DNA from: Candidatus Methylarchaceae archaeon HK01M | GTDB taxonomy: Archaea > Thermoproteota > Nitrososphaeria > Nitrososphaerales > JACAEJ01 | Direction of reading: 5' to 3' | DNA: 7,289 nucleotides | Assembly: GCA_024256245.1 (NCBI GenBank) | Contig: JAKLZD010000090.1 | Location: forward strand, 1-7,289 | Shown: piece after piece, positions 1 to 5,499 of the stretch | Layout of the letters: every line of letters begins with the position of its first letter | How positions within the stretch are numbered: the first letter of the stretch is position 1 | Translations under genes and position numbers: made by a program | The notes under the pieces: model-generated | What the model was told of the DNA's origin: nothing | The model's database searches: none | What the model saw: only the letters and a program-made list of their open reading frames with translations

Positions 1-604
1 AATATAATTCGTTGATCAGCTTTTCAAGTTCGTCTTCAGGCTGATAGAGGTAGGGTATCATTAACCAGGGATCAATTTTATTTCTATGAAGTTTAATGTT
101 CAATTTCAACTTAATAAGGCATCCTCTCATATTTCGAATTCCTTCACCATAGTCTCGTATTGTATCTCTTAAAGCGGACCTAAGCCTTCTCGATACAGTT
201 TGACCAACAATTTTCTTTGTTTCATCTAAATTTATCATCTTTCCATATAGCCCCTTTCGAAAAGCATTGAGCACTTTCCCATTTCCATAAACTAATTCAG
301 CTTCAAAGGGGTTATTTACATTATAGAAATCAAGTGATTCAGCCTGTAACATACTGTTGATATTTACAGAAAATATACTTACAATATTTTGATTAATAAA
401 AAAAATTTCAGTCTTATTAAGGTTAGAATCACCCTCTGAGAAAAGAACCAGATCTATATCACTTATTAAAGAAGCATCACCTCTAGCATGGCTGCCTATA
501 AGGCAGATGTCATGTTCGATACTTTCACGGCTTGATATTTCATCAAGCTCGTGCAACAATTTACTCCAAGTTTCATCTTCAATACTTGACGGTTTAAATA
601 ACAA
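1..604 (-). CDS. Minimal nucleotidyltransferase-domain protein, 3' end outside window
   Basis: This is an open frame of 201 codons that runs off the left edge. Near residues 33-55 it has the DNA polymerase beta-superfamily signature: a hydrophobic strand, then G37-S38, then D49-x-D51 (GSHARGD...SDIDLVLF). In this family the two Asp residues bind the metal for transfer of a nucleotide onto a protein, RNA or small molecule. The third catalytic carboxylate, expected on a later strand, is not obvious: the candidate strand reads SVNINSM, with Asn where Asp is usual. The C-terminal half (about 105-201) is basic and probably helical, and I do not recognise it. No ATG is available. The frame opens after a stop at 608-610, and the first start is TTG at 602-604, preceded by a purine-rich AAGGGGAG (615-622, spacing 10). 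The substrate is unknown. It could be an antitoxin-like MNT protein or an aminoglycoside-type transferase relative. The superfamily is fairly sure, the start less so. Confidence 0.75.
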   Translation of the reverse strand, partial: MLFKPSSIEDETWSKLLHELDEISSRESIEHDICLIGSHARGDASLISDIDLVLFSEGDSNLNKTEIFFINQNIVSIFSVNINSMLQAESLDFYNVNNPFEAELVYGNGKVLNAFRKGLYGKMINLDETKKIVGQTVSRRLRSALRDTIRDYGEGIRNMRGCLIKLKLNIKLHRNKIDPWLMIPYLYQPEDELEKLINELY

Positions 605-625
605 GGTTTATGGACTCCCCTTAGT

Positions 626-913
626 AATTCAAACTATACTAGTTTAGCAATAAATTAAACATTTTATATTTACTTTGGATTTACCGATGGACTTTTCAGC
701 GGCTGGGACGAATCTCAAAAAAGCTATGATAAATCTACTTGGGGGTATCAGTTAGATAATCAAGATGTTCCCAAGATGGCTGAGAACCTCGAAGACCCAA
801 ATTGCGTCTTTCAGATATTAAAAAATCACTTTTCCCGCTATAATGAAGATGATGTTTGTGAGATAACAGGAACCTGTGCAATAGGATTCTTTTTGTATGG
901 TACGATAACACCT
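626..913 (+). pseudogene. fdhA: Decayed fragment of a formate dehydrogenase catalytic (molybdopterin) subunit
   Basis: One plus-strand frame, from the AAC at 632 to the TAG at 914-916, reads like an internal segment of the FdhA/FdnG large subunit. It includes NYTSLAIN (632-655), DGLFSGWDE (686-712), YDKSTWGYQLD (725-757), DPNCVFQILKNHFSRY (794-841) and ITGT (863-874), and ends with FFLYGTITP (887-913). From memory of the E. coli enzyme these correspond in order to KYTNASF, DGMFSGYD, YDKSTWKYELD, HPRCVWNLLKQHVSRY, ICGT and FLYALGWTQHS. The frame is broken by TAA at 656-658 and ends at 914. About 20 residues normally lying between ICGT and FLYALGW are missing, consistent with a deletion. There is no start codon, no selenocysteine/cysteine or iron-sulfur region, and no molybdopterin C-terminal domain nearby. 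It is therefore a fossil of roughly 95 codons from a protein of 800-1000 residues. I am confident of the resemblance. Only an alignment could say how recently it decayed. Confidence 0.8.
661..670 (-). promoter_or_regulatory. TATA-like box for the nucleotidyltransferase gene
   Basis: Read on the minus strand the stretch is AATATAAAAT. It would place transcription start near 639, giving a leader of about 35 bases that includes the AAGGGGAG element ahead of the TTG start. It lies inside the decayed formate dehydrogenase segment, so if it is real the promoter has arisen in dead coding sequence. The support is pattern only. Confidence 0.35.
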
Positions 914-949
914 TAGTCATGCCATGAATATGCATCAGAAACCTTGATG

Positions 950-963
950 GTGAAACATATAAG
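950..963 (+). promoter_or_regulatory. TATA box with BRE-like element for the GH3-family gene
   Basis: GTGAAA (BRE-like, 950-955) is followed by CATATAAG (956-963). With usual archaeal spacing, transcription would start near 985-986, about 8 bases before the ATG at 994. That fits a short-leader message and explains why no ribosome binding site is visible. Confidence 0.55.
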
Positions 964-993
964 TCGATTATAGATTAGCTTTCGATATCCGAA

Positions 994-2130
994 ATGTTTC
1001 CAGAAGAAAGCAATCTTGGTATCTTTCAACCGATAATAGGCTCATGGTATGAATCTATAGAGAATCCTGAAGAGTCTCAGAGACGAGTTCTTTCGGATTT
1101 AGTTAAAGGATATGAAAAAACACGTTATGGAAAGAACCATCATGCCTCTAAGATTGAAGAGATTACAGATTTCAGTGCAAATTTCCCAATCATAGATTAC
1201 AGAAAGCTCAATCCATACTTGGCCGAGGTTCAAAAAGGCGATTACTCTGTTATCCTTCCTGAACCACTTGTGTGCTGGGTAATGACCAGAGGCTCAACAG
1301 GCCCTGCAAAAGTTCTGCCTGCAACTAAAACACATCTTGAACAGATTTTTACATGTGGAGCGAGGGCGCTGGTAAACTATGTACTTAGGGAAAAAGGCTT
1401 TGAACTTCTTACAGGAAAGATTCTCAACCTCAATTTTCCATCCAATGTTCACACAACGATTACAAATGGACAAACGATAACTTACGGATACAGTTCTGGA
1501 ACCTATGCAAGACTCAACCCAATGTTCGATAAGGTCAGTCTACTGCCCAAGCAAGAAGAAATAGATGCCTTGGGTCCAGGGATTTCCAAAGCCGATTGGG
1601 AAAGAAGATTCGAAATGGCATACCAGAGGGCGCTTAACGAGAATGTGACTGCTGCAATGGGGGTCACGCCAGTTATTCTATCCTTTGGAAGATACATTAA
1701 GAAAAAACACGGAAAGAAACCTGAAGAATTATGGAATTTTCGCGCCTTGTTCTGTACGAGCGTGAGAAAGATACAGTTCAAGTATGCACCTGTACTCAGA
1801 AGATATTTCGGGCAGGTTCCAGTGGTCGAGATCTATAGCGCCACTGAAGGCGTTTTTGCGCAACAACTCGACGACCTCCCTTACGTTACTCCAAATTATG
1901 ATGAGTATTTCTTTGAGGTTAAAACTGGCCGAGGAACAAAAATGTTACATCAACTTAAACGTGGCGAATGGGGCAGACTAATAGTATCTTCTTGTATGTT
2001 TCCTAGATACGACATTGGAGACCTGATAGAGGCAGCGGGAAAGAACTATTTCAGAGTAATTGGAAGAAATAGATTACCAACCCTTCTTGAACACAGACTA
2101 TTTAGGTCATTGTTCAGATGGTTTCTTTAA
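994..2130 (+). CDS. GH3-family acyl-adenylating enzyme, short form lacking the C-terminal domain
   Basis: This is a 378-residue member of the GH3 branch of the ANL (acyl-adenylate-forming) superfamily. Plant members activate a carboxylic acid with ATP and join it to an amino acid. The N-terminal region has the family layout: RYGKNHH (44-50), then FPIIDYRKLNPYL (64-76). All three nucleotide-binding motifs can be placed: A1 as TRGSTGPAK (98-106, TSGTTG in most relatives), A2 as YSATEG (281-286), and A3 as RYDIGD (338-343). The protein then ends after FRVIGR (353-358) and a basic amphipathic tail. Plant GH3 enzymes are near 600 residues and carry a C-terminal domain of over 100 residues after this point, which is absent here. 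Start: an in-frame stop at 976-978 leaves ATG 994 as the first possible start, without Shine-Dalgarno but with a TATA box about 34 bases upstream. Its stop overlaps that of the convergent zinc-ribbon gene. Substrate and amino-acid partner cannot be told. The family is sure, but activity of this short form is uncertain. Confidence 0.88.
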   Translation: MFPEESNLGIFQPIIGSWYESIENPEESQRRVLSDLVKGYEKTRYGKNHHASKIEEITDFSANFPIIDYRKLNPYLAEVQKGDYSVILPEPLVCWVMTRGSTGPAKVLPATKTHLEQIFTCGARALVNYVLREKGFELLTGKILNLNFPSNVHTTITNGQTITYGYSSGTYARLNPMFDKVSLLPKQEEIDALGPGISKADWERRFEMAYQRALNENVTAAMGVTPVILSFGRYIKKKHGKKPEELWNFRALFCTSVRKIQFKYAPVLRRYFGQVPVVEIYSATEGVFAQQLDDLPYVTPNYDEYFFEVKTGRGTKMLHQLKRGEWGRLIVSSCMFPRYDIGDLIEAAGKNYFRVIGRNRLPTLLEHRLFRSLFRWFL

Positions 2131-2489
2131 GGCCTAGGATGTCTCTTCATTGCATAGACTGCCCCGATTATGATTATTATCCCAAGTATAAAGAAGAATA
2201 AAGCCCCTAAAATTTCGATTCTAGCGAAACCGATTATTTGAAAATAGAATATCAAGCCCAAGAAGATCAAGATCAAGCCGCCAATTATCGGGCCCACGAC
2301 TCCGAACTCGCGTTTCTCATATTTTTCTGTCTTCTCCCTCTTCTCCCTCTCTTCTTTCTCTTCTTTTTCGCGCTTCTCGTATTTTTCAGGTCTATAGCCT
2401 GCTGGAGGAGCTTTTAAAGGGGCGCCACACTTTGGACAGAAGGTCATTTCCTCACGAACTTCAGTCCCACACTTTGGACAGTATGGCAT
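2127..2489 (-). CDS. Zinc-ribbon protein with charged linker and two membrane helices
   Basis: This encodes a 120-residue protein in three parts. An N-terminal zinc ribbon has C4-x2-C7 and C18-x2-C21 (CPKCG twice). A highly charged Lys/Glu/Arg linker (about 34-61) probably forms a continuous helix or coil. Two hydrophobic helices (about 64-86 and 92-114) end in a short basic tail. Such small archaeal zinc-ribbon membrane proteins are common and mostly uncharacterised. The ribbon would sit in the cytoplasm, either binding nucleic acid or protein or serving structurally. Start choice: a GTG at 2496-2498 is in frame, but it lies inside AGGTGA (2495-2500), a good match to the archaeal Shine-Dalgarno, which is placed 5 bases before ATG 2487-2489. 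I therefore take the ATG. Upstream is a TATA-like stretch near 2535-2547. The 3' end overlaps the GH3-family gene by four bases. The function is unknown. Confidence 0.85.
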   Translation of the reverse strand: MPYCPKCGTEVREEMTFCPKCGAPLKAPPAGYRPEKYEKREKEEKEEREKREKTEKYEKREFGVVGPIIGGLILIFLGLIFYFQIIGFARIEILGALFFFILGIIIIIGAVYAMKRHPRP

Positions 2490-2494
2490 CAATT

Positions 2495-2500
2495 TCACCT
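2495..2500 (-). promoter_or_regulatory. Shine-Dalgarno site that decides the zinc-ribbon start
   Basis: AGGTGA on the minus strand, 5 bases ahead of ATG 2489, complements the archaeal 16S 3' end. It argues against the alternative GTG at 2498, which would overlap this element. Confidence 0.6.
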
Positions 2501-2534
2501 GTCTATTTTCATTTTCTTTTATTAGAACATTGAC

Positions 2535-2547
2535 TATTTAAAATATA
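2535..2547 (-). promoter_or_regulatory. TATA-like box for the zinc-ribbon gene
   Basis: The minus-strand reading is TATATTTTAAATA. Usual spacing puts transcription start near 2516, giving a leader of about 27 bases that includes the Shine-Dalgarno. Confidence 0.45.
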
Positions 2548-2590
2548 CACCTGAAATTGAAGATAAATTTTTCACGAAAGTGAATAATCG

Positions 2591-2598
2591 TTTATAAG
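2591..2598 (+). promoter_or_regulatory. TATA box for the 88-residue membrane protein gene
   Basis: TTTATAAG is centred about 28 bases before the ATG at 2623. This is the spacing expected for a leaderless archaeal transcript, and no Shine-Dalgarno is present. Confidence 0.6.
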
Positions 2599-2622
2599 TA
2601 AATACATAATTTAGAAAATTCT

Positions 2623-2889
2623 ATGAAGTTCTTTTCGATGGTATTAGTGTTCTTTAACGCTTCGTTTATCCCAATAGTACTCGCACCATTATTAGTATTT
2701 GGGCCAAACCTTGATTTTGACGCATTACTAATCTTCCTAGCCCCCTTCCTGATTTCTCTGATAATTATTGATGGTTTCTTTACCATAATACGAAATTATA
2801 TCAAGGCAATACTTATAGGAATGATCTTAGGCCTGATCTTGACTTCAATTTGGGTTTATATACTCACATGGATGTTAACATCTAGCTGA
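2623..2889 (+). CDS. Small hydrophobic protein with about three membrane helices, function unknown
   Basis: This is an 88-residue protein that is almost entirely hydrophobic. Membrane segments lie near residues 7-26, 34-52 and 60-85, separated by short polar turns (GPNLDFD, and RNYIK about 57-61). I recognise no family. Its reality rests on a TATA box at leaderless distance, a full-length frame in a region with no competing gene, and a run of seven T about 60 bases after the stop. It diverges from the zinc-ribbon gene. It could be a membrane accessory or stress peptide, but nothing in the sequence assigns a role. A minus-strand frame across the same bases (2592-2786) has no promoter and is best explained as a shadow. 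Confidence 0.6.
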   Translation: MKFFSMVLVFFNASFIPIVLAPLLVFGPNLDFDALLIFLAPFLISLIIIDGFFTIIRNYIKAILIGMILGLILTSIWVYILTWMLTSS

Positions 2890-3220
2890 ATTCTAAGTCT
2901 AATATAGTTCTGTTTTCATATCTAGGCATAATATCGAAAACCCTCTTACTCTTTTTTTCTTTAATTAGAAAGGTCGCTTTTTAAAGATTGTTTTATATGG
3001 ATTGAACAAGAGAAATGTTCAAATTGGGATAAACAGTTTTCTTGGAAGGGATAAAAAAGTTAACAGAATACAAGATTGATAAACTAAATTTTATTTATTT
3101 TTTTAGTGATAGTGTCGTGAACCTGCTGTTATACGCTGTTTCGCCAATCTCTTGATTTTGATGTCCCTCCATTCCTCTAGTATAAGAAGAGTCTCACAAT
3201 ATTGATACCTGACTTGATAA
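2890..3220. other. Gene-poor gap of about 330 bases
   Basis: No recognisable protein gene or tRNA is present. The gap holds a T-tract (2952-2958), a TATA-like TTTTATAT (2991-2998), and a second T7 tract (3098-3104), which together could bound a short plus-strand RNA of roughly 85 bases. It also holds a short minus-strand open frame with a GTG start (3103-3243, 46 codons) that overlaps the end of the neighbouring gene. None of these is proven. Confidence 0.5.
2952..2958 (+). terminator. T-tract, likely archaeal terminator for the small membrane protein gene
   Basis: Seven consecutive T sit within a pyrimidine-rich stretch about 63 bases after the TGA at 2887-2889. Archaeal RNA polymerase commonly ends at such T-runs without a hairpin. 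Confidence 0.4.
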
Positions 3221-3715
3221 CTATACTGATAAAAATTTCGCACCTAATAAAATCACATTTAGTAAGATATATGTCCAAAAAATCATGTGATAAATTTTCA
3301 TAGGTGAGAACTTAAATTGTTTTGGTATATCTTTAAATGGAAGATGATAGTGTTTGAACCCTTTTCCATCTCCCTTTTCATCTTTGAAAAAATCCCTTAT
3401 TTCATTACTTAGTTCCCTATTAAATATATCCTCAATTTTTTTTAATCTTTCACGTCTAACATCATTATAATGTTCGAAAATTCGCATTGTCAATAACCAA
3501 ATGCTCATTAAAAAGATTCCCGTAATAAAAATTCCCAGAACTTGAGATTTTGAAAAAATATAATATTGTATGAATAAATATCCTTGCAGACCGAAAATAA
3601 CGGGTATGAAAATACTAGTCACTGTCCATGCAATTTTATGATTATTCCAGATGCTTTCGTTTAGGTTTGTATAATTAAACTTTAAAAGCTCCATATCTCT
3701 TTTATTCATAGTCAT
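3221..3715 (-). CDS. Three-helix membrane protein of unknown function
   Basis: This is a 164-residue protein. A polar N-terminus (1-26) contains the residues NLNESIWNNHKIAW. Two adjacent membrane helices follow (about 27-50 and 57-79), then a long charged, probably cytoplasmic segment (80-140) rich in Arg, Lys, Glu and Asp, and a third helix (about 142-161) at the end. The layout resembles small membrane proteins found beside defence or stress genes in many prokaryotes, but I cannot name the family. The start is ATG 3713-3715. Further in-frame ATGs occur at codons 3 and 8, so the exact start could shift slightly. A TATA stretch at 3745-3759 supports a short leader. It lies downstream of tRNA-Ala on the same strand but with its own promoter. 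Low GC suits the accessory-looking half of the window. Confidence 0.7.
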   Translation of the reverse strand: MTMNKRDMELLKFNYTNLNESIWNNHKIAWTVTSIFIPVIFGLQGYLFIQYYIFSKSQVLGIFITGIFLMSIWLLTMRIFEHYNDVRRERLKKIEDIFNRELSNEIRDFFKDEKGDGKGFKHYHLPFKDIPKQFKFSPMKIYHMIFWTYILLNVILLGAKFLSV

Positions 3716-3744
3716 TTTATTTTCTGATTGCCTATCTTCTTTTC

Positions 3745-3759
3745 GTATATAAATATAAA
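3745..3759 (-). promoter_or_regulatory. TATA box(es) for the three-helix membrane protein gene
   Basis: The minus-strand reading is TTTATATTTATATAC. It contains two overlapping TATA-like octamers, which would start transcription near 3722-3729, or 7-14 bases before the ATG at 3715. Confidence 0.5.
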
Positions 3760-3779
3760 GTTACGCACTCAAATAAGAG

Positions 3780-3854
3780 TGGACCGGGTGGGATTCGAAC
3801 CCACGATCTCCTCGATGCCAACGAGGCATCACTACCAGACTGGACTACCGGCCC
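3780..3854 (-). tRNA. tRNA-Ala (anticodon GGC)
   Basis: All arms can be drawn. The acceptor stem GGGCCGG pairs with CCGGTCC, and the D arm is weak and mismatched. The anticodon stem CCTCG/CGAGG encloses the seven-base loop TTGGCAT, giving anticodon GGC (decodes GCC and GCU). The variable loop has five bases, and the T stem GTGGG/CCCAC carries the standard TTCGAAT loop. The G3-U70 wobble pair and A73, which are the alanine identity elements, confirm the assignment. There is no intron, and the CCA end is not encoded. It lies 84 bases after the map stop on the same strand. No strong TATA box sits at the usual distance; a weak TAATATAA (3918-3925) would imply a leader of about 40 bases, so co-transcription with map is possible. 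Confidence 0.97.
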
Positions 3855-3938
3855 GAATGATTCATTCGCTTTATCTCCATGCTAGTCCGATCCAAATTAC
3901 AAAAATTTCTTTGATCCTTATATTATTTTATTTGTTCA

Positions 3939-4835
3939 TTAATAATCAGTAGTGACTATAACGCCACTCTCCGTAGGGACTACGGTCTTCTCAAACTGAG
4001 CTACATATCTTCCCGATGCTTCTAACAGAACGGGGTATGCTCTCAGAACCTTGCCCTTTACGAGCTTCTTTAGCATCTTCTTCGTCTCATCTTTTTCAAC
4101 TATATCTGTTAGCCATCTAGCAGTGAAGGGCAGAGTCTTGAAACGATTCCATATCTCCTCTGCTAGGAAGTCTAGTTTCTTATCGCCTATCTTTCTCCTC
4201 CCAATTAGGGCGTAGATCACTTCTCGCCTATCATCTCTAACTATACCTGCTCCATCTGAAGTCGTTAAGAAAGGTTCTACGGCATATACTTCGTAAGCCT
4301 TCAATGAAGGAGTATTGGCTACCCATACATTTGGAATAGATACGCCTCCATGAATACAGTACTGCTTTAAAAGATGACCGCTAAGGTTAGAGATAGGTCG
4401 AAAACCCCTCTTACTTGCACCATTTTCAATCACATGTCCTATATCGCCTACCTTTATGCCCCCCCGCACCATACTTATCGCCTCATTCAGAACATCCTTA
4501 GTTGCCATCACTAATTCATTGTAATTAGGGTTGAAGGATATGGTGAAAGCCGTATCAGCAATAAAACCCTTTACATGAACGCCCACATCTATCTTCACTA
4601 CATCACCATCTTGAATTACACTTTCATCATCTATCTCAGCAGTGTAATGGGCAGCAATGCTGTTGATACATACATTACATGGAAATGCTGGCGCACCTCC
4701 TAAGCCCTTTATCATTCCCTCAACTTTTGTACAGATATCTAGAACTTTGTCGCCTATTGCGACACCTTTAGCCGTCTCTTTACAAACTTTGGAGGCTATC
4801 TTGCCAGCCTTGAAGTAATCTTGAGGAACTTTCAC
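3939..4835 (-). CDS. map: Methionine aminopeptidase, type II (archaeal)
   Basis: This 298-residue enzyme removes the initiator methionine from new proteins in the cytoplasm. Its length matches archaeal type II enzymes (about 295). The five metal ligands of the pita-bread fold can be placed: D83 (KIDVG), D94 (IADTA), H154 (SGH), E187 (VEPF) and E282 (QFEKTV). The substrate-side histidines H63 (AAHYT) and H162 (IHGG) are also present. The insert of about 60 residues between E187 and E282 (about 200-262) marks it as type II rather than type I. The start is GTG 4833-4835; its N-terminus aligns with the family start, and a Shine-Dalgarno-like AAGGT lies 7 bases upstream. It diverges from coaD across a short shared promoter region and is followed by tRNA-Ala. 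No active-site residue is missing. Confidence 0.96.
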   Translation of the reverse strand: MKVPQDYFKAGKIASKVCKETAKGVAIGDKVLDICTKVEGMIKGLGGAPAFPCNVCINSIAAHYTAEIDDESVIQDGDVVKIDVGVHVKGFIADTAFTISFNPNYNELVMATKDVLNEAISMVRGGIKVGDIGHVIENGASKRGFRPISNLSGHLLKQYCIHGGVSIPNVWVANTPSLKAYEVYAVEPFLTTSDGAGIVRDDRREVIYALIGRRKIGDKKLDFLAEEIWNRFKTLPFTARWLTDIVEKDETKKMLKKLVKGKVLRAYPVLLEASGRYVAQFEKTVVPTESGVIVTTDY

Positions 4836-4853
4836 TGTTGTTACCTTCAGAAC

Positions 4854-4883
4854 TTTTTATAACTGCTTTCTATGATTTTAAAA
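4854..4883. promoter_or_regulatory. Interleaved divergent promoters of map and coaD
   Basis: TTTTTATAA (4854-4862, plus strand) would start the coaD transcript near 4884, leaving a leader of about 14 bases before ATG 4899. The palindromic TTTTAAAA (4876-4883), read on the minus strand, would start map near 4853, with a leader of 18 bases holding AAGGT. Each TATA box then lies within or beside the other gene's start region, so the two initiation complexes should compete. The first box could alternatively serve map in a leaderless mode. This is positional inference only. Confidence 0.45.
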
Positions 4884-4898
4884 GCATTGTGGAAATCG

Positions 4899-5372
4899 AT
4901 GACTCTTAAGTACAAGAAGGTCGCGGTTGGCGGTACATTCGACTATCTTCACCTTGGGCATAAGGTCTTGTTGAGCGTTGCTTTCAATAGCGGCGAATCG
5001 GTTGTAATAGGAGTCACTTCAGATGATTTTGCAAGAAAGTTGGGCAAGATCATAGATCATGACTTCTCTTTTAGGGTCAGGGAATTAAAGAGGTTTCTAG
5101 GATCTAACTTCTCGAAAAGATATGAGATATACCCTCTGGAGGATTACTTTGGACCCGCTTCAAGAGAAGCGAATATTGATGCTATTGTTGTCAGTAAAGG
5201 AACGGTTAGTAGGGCAGAGATAGCCAATGAATTAAGAAAGGATAGGGGCATGGAACCATTAAAGATAATTGTAATCGATAAAGTCTTGGCAGATGATGGC
5301 TTACCAATCTCATCGACTCGAATAAAATCTGGGGAGATTGACGAGGAGGGGCACAGAACAAGAACATATTGA
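4899..5372 (+). CDS. coaD: Phosphopantetheine adenylyltransferase, archaeal type
   Basis: This 157-residue enzyme transfers AMP from ATP to 4'-phosphopantetheine, giving dephospho-CoA, the penultimate step of coenzyme A synthesis. The nucleotidyltransferase alpha/beta-phosphodiesterase fold shows in GGTFDYLHLGH (11-21), containing the HxGH motif (18-21), and in ISSTRI near 137-142, the counterpart of the second ATP-binding motif. Length and N-terminus match archaeal enzymes of about 155 residues. An in-frame ATG at 4872 would add nine residues, but it lies only about 13 bases after the TATA box (4854-4862), upstream of the expected transcription start, so I use ATG 4899. It diverges from map and precedes trpS on the same strand, probably as an operon. 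Its end (AGGAGGGG, 5344-5351) is overlapped by an unassigned frame that fills the gap to trpS. Confidence 0.93.
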   Translation: MTLKYKKVAVGGTFDYLHLGHKVLLSVAFNSGESVVIGVTSDDFARKLGKIIDHDFSFRVRELKRFLGSNFSKRYEIYPLEDYFGPASREANIDAIVVSKGTVSRAEIANELRKDRGMEPLKIIVIDKVLADDGLPISSTRIKSGEIDEEGHRTRTY

Positions 5373-5499
5373 CATACGCTCCTTGGAAAATATTATTAAG
5401 TGCTCGGTAAAGCGAATAGATATCGCAGAGATAAGATTTGATGGTTTAACTGTTAAGCTGGAAGGATCAATATGCCAAAAGATGAACAAGAATTCGTAG
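5338..5499 (+). other. Possible small gene without ATG between coaD and trpS
   Basis: This frame is open from just after a TAA in coaD (5326 onward) to TAG 5497-5499. It fills the 99-base gap and overlaps both neighbours. The middle part (5371-5466) reads like real protein: DIRSLENIIKCSVKRIDIAE followed by an alternating strand ending in VKLEG. That is a helix then a beta pair, with hydrophobic residues at regular spacing. Possible starts are TTG 5338, TTG 5383, or ATT 5368, which overlaps the coaD stop by one base. None has a well-placed ribosome site. It may be a small gene with a non-standard start, a gene that has lost its start, or chance. I do not recognise a family. Confidence 0.3.

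Noticed and set aside
735..935. Minus-strand frame of 66 codons
   Set aside because: It lies antisense to the formate dehydrogenase remnant, whose plus-strand reading explains the sequence far better.
1503..1981. Minus-strand frame 1503-1781 and plus-strand frame 1784-1981
   Set aside because: Both lie inside the GH3-family gene in other frames and have no promoter or recognisable product.
2592..2786. Minus-strand frame of 64 codons
   Set aside because: It is opposite the small membrane protein gene and covers that gene's TATA box. The plus strand has the better promoter and hydrophobic pattern.
3766..3781. Short inverted repeat CACTC/GAGTG at the tRNA 3' end
   Set aside because: The stem is only five pairs and includes the last paired base and discriminator of the tRNA. 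This is too short to call a terminator or att site.
3728..3952. Plus-strand frame of 74 codons containing VGFEPT
   Set aside because: It is antisense to tRNA-Ala; this peptide is the familiar false product of reading through a tRNA T arm.
4872..4898. N-terminal extension of coaD from ATG 4872
   Set aside because: It adds nine residues not expected in the family and starts upstream of the transcription start implied by the TATA box.
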